Of a DNA stretch of 64,000 bases, positions 58,301 through 64,000 are shown piece by piece. This DNA is from Vitrella brassicaformis (lineage: Eukaryota; Sar; Vitrellaceae). The notes below the pieces were generated by a model. It searched no databases. It was not told the DNA's origin and saw only the letters and a list, made by a program, of their open reading frames with translations. The stretch lies in the NCBI GenBank assembly GCA_001179505.1, contig CDMY01000214.1:1-64000 (forward strand). The letters are read 5' to 3'. A program made the position numbers and the translations under genes. How positions within the stretch are numbered: position 1 is the stretch's first letter; each line of letters opens with the position of its first letter.

Positions 58301-60344
58301 GCTGACCGAGTTACGATTCACGATGAGGTAGAGCAGATGCACCGAAGCCGCCACGACAGACTGTCCATGGAGGGCATCATTGGTCAGTCTGTCGCTCTGC
58401 AGGATGCTCATGGCTGCGGAGAGGAAGCCCGCCTGCGCAACACGCTCGCAGTAGCGACATTCTGAGGAAACACAGACGCACACGAGACATCATTAAGTGG
58501 CATGGGCCATGCACCATCACTCACCAGCCATTGCCACTGGCACATTCAGAGATCTGCAGACCGTGTTAGCCGACTGCTCAGCGGTGGCGTGGTCCTTCAG
58601 CAATGTGGCTATCTTGCCCAGAGCAGCGGGGCTCGCTGACGCACTACGGCATATGGACGCCAACACACCTGCATCCACACACACCCACACACGCTCACAC
58701 AGCGGCGTGACGAGTCAACGAGCCCTCTTGGCATCAAGGTGACCCACACCTGGCTCAGAGGGAAAGAAGCGGGCGTAGAAGCAGATGATGCTTATCAGCT
58801 CGTATGCCCTCAACATAGCCGGTTGATCACAGCTGGTGACCAGGGTCTCGACGAGCGCATCGATGTGGCAGAACATGTGCTGCTGAAACGCCCCAAGATC
58901 CTCAGTCGTCACTGAATTACACATATAAAACACTCAGATACACTTAAACACGACAGCCCTCTTTGTCCATTCACCACATGATCACCTGGAATGCTTTCGC
59001 TGAGAACCACTGCCAGAGCTATTCTGAATACCTCGTCCGATAGTGTCAGCCTCCCCACCGTCCCCTCCACCAAGACACCAAACAGCGGCAGCCACTCCAC
59101 ACCAAACGGATACCCAGCTTGACAAAGCCGTTTGAGGAAGCACGTCGCCGCAGCCTGATGCTCCATGTCGCTGCTGTCATTGAAAATGGCAACAATGCAG
59201 CCGGCGAGGCCTCCCTGACCCTGCTGTCGATGCGCCTTGTCCTTGACGGCCAATGACCGTACGAGGCCCTCGACAACTGGGTCATCATCCGGCAAGAGCG
59301 GTGTCTCATTGAGATCTTCCTGTTGCTCAACGAAGGAGTCGATGTCACCAGCCAGAAGAGCATCAGCAGCGACAAGTTGAGCAGCGGCGCACGTGATGGC
59401 AACAGCATCCGAGACCGACGTAGTGCCCTTCCGCGTGTTGGCCGTGTGTTGCTGGTCGGGTGTGATGGGGGAGGGCGTGGAGGCAGGGAATGGGCAAGAG
59501 GGACCCACTGGTTGCTGACCCGCTGATGCAGCTGCTGCGGCGAGTGGCGACGGGTCGATGGAGCTGGTGGGTTCGACGGCCTGCTGCTGCTGGGTGCATG
59601 CGAAGATGTCGAAAGCAGTGGAGGGCTGACGGCTGCCGTCCTGACAATCACAGCCACACATCACGCACATATGCACACATGTGGGCATGCACCTCCCTCG
59701 TGTCTGTCTGTCTGTCTGCCTGTCTGTCTGTGCATGTGTGTCCGTACCGATGTGGCGTCCACAGTGATGTCATCCTCTCCGGACCCACCGCCGTGCCCCG
59801 CCCCTCCCATCAGCGCCGTGCTGCTTCCGTGCGGCTGCACGGTGACGCCGCCCACAACTGATGTGTCGGCTGCTGGTGAGGCGATGGGCGTGAGCGGCAT
59901 GGACTGGCCATGGGGGACGGAAGGCTGCGGTAGCTGCTGACTCTGATATGTGCCGACGACCTCAGTGAGCATCGGCGGACGCTGGATGCCGATGGGTGGG
60001 GAGCCCGAGGGCAATTCCTCCGTTAGCTCTTGAGAGTCAGCTTCGTCGCTGTCAGACGCAGGTGTGCGCTCTCTGTGAGAGGATGCTGCTAGCGGGAAAG
60101 GCGACGCACTCTCTGTGCGGTCACCAGGGCCATCAGACGGCTCATCGCCGGACCGCCCAGCCGCACCAGATCCCTCCTCTGCCGGTCTGCCACTCATACA
60201 CACGTGTTGCTGCTCTGTGTTTGCTCCTGCTGGCTGGCATCTCCTCTGTCGGGGCTGCTGCTGTCTGCCGTCGGGCTGCCGGCAGAGAGCTCCTTGGAGT
60301 TGGTGTCCGTGGACACGAGCGCTCAGGTGGCTATAGATCTGCAT
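52330..60344 (-). CDS. RING-finger protein with helical repeats and coiled coil, copy 2 (apparently intact)
   Basis: Paralogue of the gene at 20123, about 30 exons and roughly 1,970 residues with no internal stop found. Exon 1 (60344-59748) starts MQIYSHLSARVHG; the ATG used by copy 1 is GTG here (60316-60314), and a 2-base indel further on brings the frames back together at HVCMSGRPAEEGSGAAG. Exon 2 uses the intact acceptor before 59640. Helical middle: DLNETPLLPDDDPVVEGLV, CERVAQAGFLSAAMSILQS. Where copy 1 has TAG, copy 2 has CAG (56612-56610) and continues TADTGEDKKEQPFTTLR. The Lys/Glu segment (GGKKAKKKKRHKNK), coiled-coil exons and RING (CQVC...PCNH..CICLQC...CPLC) are all present, ending at TGA 52330. 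One coil exon carries a local triplication (AAKQETHAARQETLAARQES) absent from copy 1. It is a likely ubiquitin ligase; substrate unknown. Confidence 0.8.
57632..57682. repeat. (CA)n with CACACG hexamer array in intron
   Basis: A pure CA run followed by about five CACACG or GCACAC units, in the copy 2 intron equivalent to the TG tract at 22888. Confidence 0.85.
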
Positions 60345-60436
60345 CAGTCAAAGCCAAAACAGACGCCACATGGACACAAACGGGTGCACGATGAGCCATC
60401 ACCTCCCAGACGCTGTCACTCACTGTGAATCAATTG

Positions 60437-61092
60437 TCCCTCACTGATTACTGGCATAGGGTCCGCTGGGCTCGGCGTCCACCGTGTCACTCGATGCTGA
60501 TCTATCTGCCAAGCAAACACACGTACAACGTTGCTTCATTGTGTTGCTTCACTGACTGTGCTTGAGCACAAGTGGAGGCTTACGTTGATGCGTGATGTGT
60601 TTTCATTTTTGTATGGCGCGGGAGACCATTTTTCAGGCTCGCAGGGTGTGCTTGCATTCTGCTTCTTCCCATGACCCCTCCTTTCTCGCGATGCAGACGA
60701 TGAGCAGTGATAGCTCATAAACGTATCTATGTCGTTAAATGAGGAAAACATGCATTGGCTCATTCAACCGGTTGGCTTCCTACCCGGCCATGGCTCTCTC
60801 GTCAGCTCACGAGCAGTCGACGAGATGTACATGGCCGACAGCGGTCACCCGATAGCCCAGGCACCAGACATCAGCCCCTCCCCCCGCACACACTGTCTGC
60901 CTGTATCGAAGCGCATCGCTGGTCTGCTTGCGTCCCGCGGCTGGCGGTGTGTGATGGACTCTCACAGTGACAGAGAGATAGTCAAGCATCACCTGCCTTG
61001 ACATGAAAACAGCGCAGCAGTGTCGGACAAGTGAACAAACCAACAGATGCCAAATTGTTCGCAGGGCCCCACCACGTGGCCCTCATGGCTAC
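60437..61092. other. Intergenic; carries second copy of a dispersed repeat
   Basis: Upstream region of RING copy 2 beyond the duplication edge and 3' flank of the acyltransferase-like gene. A 90-codon frame at 60729-61001 (MSLNEENMHWLIQPVGFLPG, then DSGHPIAQAP, and KRIAGLLASRGWRCVMDSHS near its end) shares its last third with 45430-45560. It could be a small gene or a transposon relic; no family is recognised. Confidence 0.4.
60905..61035 (+). repeat. Dispersed repeat with coding-like conservation, copy b
   Basis: Same-orientation match to 45430-45560, covering the C-terminal third of the 60729-61001 frame. Substitutions between copies leave IAGL..SRGWR.V.DSH largely unchanged. Confidence 0.6.
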
Positions 61093-62806
61093 TCATACAG
61101 TATCGACAGCTCTGCACAGTTCTCTCTCCATGACATCCAGGAACCTCTCCGCCTCCTCTCTCTCAATCAGGGGCGCGCTCGTCTGGAGGCACACGCACAG
61201 CCGGCCGCCCACCGTCACGCACGACAGCTGAAACAAACAGCCGTTCTGGCTGTTGGTCACGCCGTAATACACGCCATCCAGACTGATGGGGCCGTACTGC
61301 GTCTTGCCCGGCCACACTCCCGCGTTGGACAGACCACATGTGTAGGCACGACCTGCACACAGACACAGACAAATGCAGCCGGCAATCTCTGTGAGTGCCG
61401 GTCGCCCGCTGGCTGACCGTGAGTCTGTTCCGATGCAGCAGCATTCTCGACGATGGCCTCAATGTTCACCAGCCGCATGCCCACGTCGAACAGCAGCGGC
61501 CCCTCACGCCCACTCACGTCGATGACCGACCGGAACTCCTCCCGGCAGCCCTTGGCAAACCGCCAGAAGGCCTCAGGTGTTGCGAGGGAGGATGGAACTC
61601 GCAAGTTGAATTCCACAGAGCCGCTGACAGATGAGAGTGTGCAGGGGCGGGGCAGCGGCGAATTCACGGCAAACCGACGCAGATCGGTAGACAGAAGGAA
61701 CCGAACCAGAGGACTGCTCCTTCCTGAGACGTCTTGACACGCCATAAGGGCGGCTGCGATGAGGGCTGCCGTCTCCGTGGTGCCCTCCTGCCGGCTCCTG
61801 TGCCGCAACTTCTCCATCAGCGGTCGGCCGAGTGTCCTCAAACACAGCTGAGTGCGCCGCTGTGACGGCGTCAATCCCTCGCCTCTCCGTCGGTCCAGCA
61901 CCAGCATGACCGGACACACAATGGTGGCGAAAGCCCTCACGAGGTGCTTGACGGTCTGCCACGAGCACGCCCGCTTCACATAGCCGACAAATGGCTCCTC
62001 AATGCTGGTGTTGCCGAAGAGCATGGCCTCCATGCTCGGGGGGAAGGAGACGGGGACGGAGGCAGCACTGTCGGTGTTCTTGTCAGACGACTGGTGTGGC
62101 TGCAGGTGGGTTAGGAAGTCCTGCAGGACGACTTGGGCTGAGATCTGGTCGGCTATGGCGTGGTTGAAGAGCCACACCAGTGCCGACCGGCCGGCAGATG
62201 GGCTGTGGATGACATGCAGCCGCCACAAAGGGGCATCATGGGCAAACGTCACACCTGCATACATGTAGAAAGGCCATGTCCGCTGTGGCGGTTGCAGATT
62301 TTCTCTGCTCTTATCTCACCGTCAATCATGCCTTCAACAAGCGTCCGCCACTCCTTTCTCAGGTCCGTACCATCTCTCGTGTCCACATCCGCCCACACCA
62401 GCGCCCTGTCCACCAGCTCATCAGCGGAGGCATCCAGCGGATAGAACCACGGCCATTCCTTGTCCTTCCGCCTGAGGAACTCATTGCCCGCAGGCAGCTC
62501 CGCTATCTGCACGCGCAGCAGCGGATGCATTGACACCGCTCGCCTCAGCGCACGGCGCACGTCGTCTCGCGTAAGCGACGATGTCCCACTCAGCTCGTCC
62601 ACAGAAAAACCAGCCACTGATAAAGGGGCGTCTTTGTCGTTGCGTTGGGTCTTGGTGAGGAGTCGCTCCCAGCTGCCGAGAGGGCGGATGTAGGTGGGAC
62701 TGGAGGAGCCTGTGATGGGTGCTGGCGGCTGCTCGACTGCAGGTATCTGCCTGTCCGGCGATGCTGAGGGAAGAGGCGTGACCTGCATCGTTGACAGGCA
62801 ACGCAT
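61093..62806 (-). CDS. Condensation/acyltransferase-superfamily protein (alcohol acetyltransferase-like)
   Basis: Three exons, 62806-62320, 62254-61418 and 61352-61093, join to exactly 528 codons (527 residues). The two-lobed CoA-dependent acyltransferase (condensation/PapA/AATase) pattern is visible. N-lobe: RPLGSWERLLTK, RALRRAVSMHPLLRVQIAEL, and WRLHVIHSPS...LVWLFNHAIADQIS, whose HxxxD (HAIAD) is the catalytic motif. C-lobe: VRFLLSTDLRRFAV, EFNLRVPSSLATPEAFWRFA, then CGLSNAGVW...GPISLDGVYYG, and the terminal APLIEREEAERFLDVMEREL. The enzyme probably transfers an acyl group to an alcohol or amine. No carrier domain or synthetase module is attached. The start is the first of two close ATGs (62806 and 62788). 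Confidence 0.72.
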
Positions 62807-63391
62807 TCATCCATCTGGTGAGTCAGACAGATGGAGGGCCGTGTGTGTATGTGTTGCTGTCCAGCTCATCACCCACCTGTCTGCGTCCGCGTGTTGAAGC
62901 GCGTCGGTGACGGCTGGGCTGCCACGGCTTCAGGAAAGCGCCTCGAGTGCTCAGATCTGCATCGACCACACCGGCAACGAGCCCCAGGAGCCACCATAGC
63001 TGGAATAACATGGAGCTCCACGCCTCAACGCCCCATAGCCATCCACCCACTACTCCGTCCTCCGGTGGCGCCGATCTCGCCGAGGCCACGAGTCGTGGAA
63101 AAGGGCTTTTCGCTCACAAAATGTCCATCTATTTCTGCCGGCAGGCTGAACATGGTCACAACACGACGGATCTTCTCCGGTTTTCTTCGCGAGGAGGATC
63201 GTTTGCGAGCTCGCAGGTTTTCGGGGGGGGTGAAGGGGGCGTTTGAGTCTCAGCGCCACCAGACAAAGGTCCAGCTGAGAGATTCGTGGCGAATCAGCGA
63301 GTCCAGTGGCCGTCTCCTTGCCTGAGCAGCGAAGCATCGCCTCTATCGGCCTGTCTGACTCTCTGAGCACAGCTTCAGCATCGTCAGCATC
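62807..63391. promoter_or_regulatory. Divergent upstream region with palindrome
   Basis: Lies between the acyltransferase-like gene (minus) and the gene at 63392 (plus). TTTGCGAGCTCGCA at 63202-63215 contains the full palindrome, and short A/T tracts sit at 63098, 63106 and 63118. A minus-strand frame at 62823-63089 ends at a possible donor but its phase does not join the downstream exon, so it is not called. Confidence 0.4.
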
Positions 63392-64000
63392 ATGTCGTCT
63401 GTCCCCAACATGCAGGCCTTCGCCACGGGCGGCCTCATGGTGAGCACAAAGAAGGCTCACACAGAGAAACGGACACACAGCCAGTCAGGCCGTCACACTC
63501 GGTGTCTCTATGTGTGCCTCCCTCCCCCTTTCTGCCTGTCTGCAGCCGCCAGGGGGTATGCCGACGCCCAACGCGCAGCTGTTCCAAAGCCTGCCTGCTG
63601 GTGGGATGCCTGGCGCGTCACAGATGGGCGGCGGCATGGGACCGATGGGAGGCGGCATGGGCAGCATGGGCGGCATGGCAGGTGCGCCTGGCGCGATGCA
63701 ATCGATGCCGCCGATGCAGCAGCAGCAGCCTCCACAGATGGGTCCAGGAGGTGGCATGATGAGTGGTCCTGCGCAGCCAGATATGTCGTCGATGATGGGC
63801 ATGGGTGCGGGCGGCGGCATGGCTGGGCCGGGCGGCATCTCGCCCCAGCAGCAACAGCAGGCGGCCATGGGGGGCGCCGGGATGGGCATGAGCATGGGCA
63901 TGATGCCTCCCCAACAGCAGCAGCCACAGCAGCCGATGATGCCCCAGCAGCAGATGGGCGGGCCGGGGATGATGTCACAGATGGGCTCCCAGATGGGATC
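63392..64000 (+). CDS. Met/Gly/Gln/Pro-rich low-complexity protein, partial at window end
   Basis: Exon 1 (63392-63439) gives MSSVPNMQAFATGGLM, joined in phase 0 to the exon from 63546 that runs off the window: PPGGMPTPNAQLFQSLPAGG, then repeats of GGGMG, PMQQQQPPQ and QQQQQAAMGG. The composition (Met, Gly, Gln, Pro) resembles prion-like tails of RNA-binding, transcription-coactivator or clathrin-adaptor proteins, but no folded domain is seen within the 167 or so visible codons. The antisense frame at 63485-63901 is a Pro/Met shadow. Confidence 0.6.
   Translation, partial: MSSVPNMQAFATGGLMVSTKKAHTEKRTHSQSGRHTRCLYVCLPPPFCLSAAARGYADAQRAAVPKPACWWDAWRVTDGRRHGTDGRRHGQHGRHGRCAWRDAIDAADAAAAASTDGSRRWHDEWSCAARYVVDDGHGCGRRHGWAGRHLAPAATAGGHGGRRDGHEHGHDASPTAAATAADDAPAADGRAGDDVTDGLPDGI

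Larger units (their letters stand above)
52035..60436 (-). repeat. Arm 2 of 8.4-kb inverted segmental duplication
   Basis: Reverse-complement counterpart of 20,000-28,442, with the 3' ends of the two genes pointing at each other. The outer edge is at the shared TGTGAATCAATTGTC. It contains the full ~30-exon gene with splice sites at corresponding places. Confidence 0.85.

Noticed and set aside
62823-63089. Minus-strand frame as a first exon of the acyltransferase-like gene
   Set aside because: It ends at a plausible donor but in the wrong phase for the ATG-led exon at 62806, and no family similarity is seen.
63485-63901. Minus-strand Pro/Met/Cys-rich frame
   Set aside because: Mirror image of the Met/Gly/Gln repeat exon on the plus strand.
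1-64000. tRNA, rRNA or snRNA genes
   Set aside because: No cloverleaf with a recognisable B-box (GGTTCGA-type) or other RNA gene signature was found by eye; a covariance-model scan would be decisive.

Overview
The window looks like nuclear DNA from an intron-rich protist. It holds about 14 protein-coding genes, most of them split by many short GT-AG introns of roughly 50-120 bases. These introns often carry TG or TGTC microsatellites as their pyrimidine tract. Coding exons are GC-rich, the standard stop codons TAA, TAG and TGA all end genes, and neighbouring genes alternate strands. Gene content (NUP205, UBA2, TLC, FAS1, BTB and RING proteins) is eukaryotic. The style suits a photosynthetic alveolate such as a chromerid, but that is inference from style, not a database match. 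All exon models were built by hand from splice sites, reading-frame continuity and, for the duplicated gene, comparison of the two copies.

Layout: 0.1-1.5 kb, a degraded Helitron-type helicase and a fragment of a PQQ-type sugar dehydrogenase. 2.1-11.1 kb (-), a 15-exon NUP205/Nup192 nucleoporin. 11.3-14.4 kb (+), a large basic protein of unknown function. 14.35-15.3 kb (+), a small protein with a possible signal peptide. 15.8-17.2 kb (-), a TIKI/TraB-type metalloprotease-like protein. 17.7-19.9 kb (-), an NAD-dependent epimerase-like protein. 20.1-28.2 kb (+), copy 1 of a large RING-finger gene. 28.8-31.4 kb (-), a multi-pass membrane protein. 31.5-36.5 kb (+), a secreted protein with five FAS1 domains. 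37.1-40.7 kb (+), UBA2, the catalytic subunit of the SUMO E1. 41.2-44.2 kb (+), a protein kinase-like gene, followed by a small gene. 46.3-47.8 kb (+), a TLC-like membrane protein. 48.6-51.1 kb (-), a BTB-like protein. 52.3-60.3 kb (-), copy 2 of the RING gene. 61.1-62.8 kb (-), a condensation/acyltransferase-like protein. 63.4 kb to the end (+), a Met/Gly/Gln/Pro-rich protein that runs off the window.

The dominant structural feature is an 8.4-kb inverted segmental duplication. Bases about 20,000-28,442 match about 60,436-52,035 in reverse, with 23.6 kb between the arms. Each arm carries one full-length ~30-exon gene for a ~1,950-residue protein: a disordered N-terminus, a helical-repeat middle, a coiled coil and a C-terminal RING. 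Copy 1 has an in-frame TAG and a mutated splice acceptor. Copy 2 has lost the ATG used by copy 1 and appears to start in a different frame.

Two promoter-level patterns recur. A GCGAGCTCGC palindrome, or its half, lies 14-215 bp from the start codons of most genes. Six A-tracts spaced about 20.5 bp apart lie upstream of the BTB-like gene.
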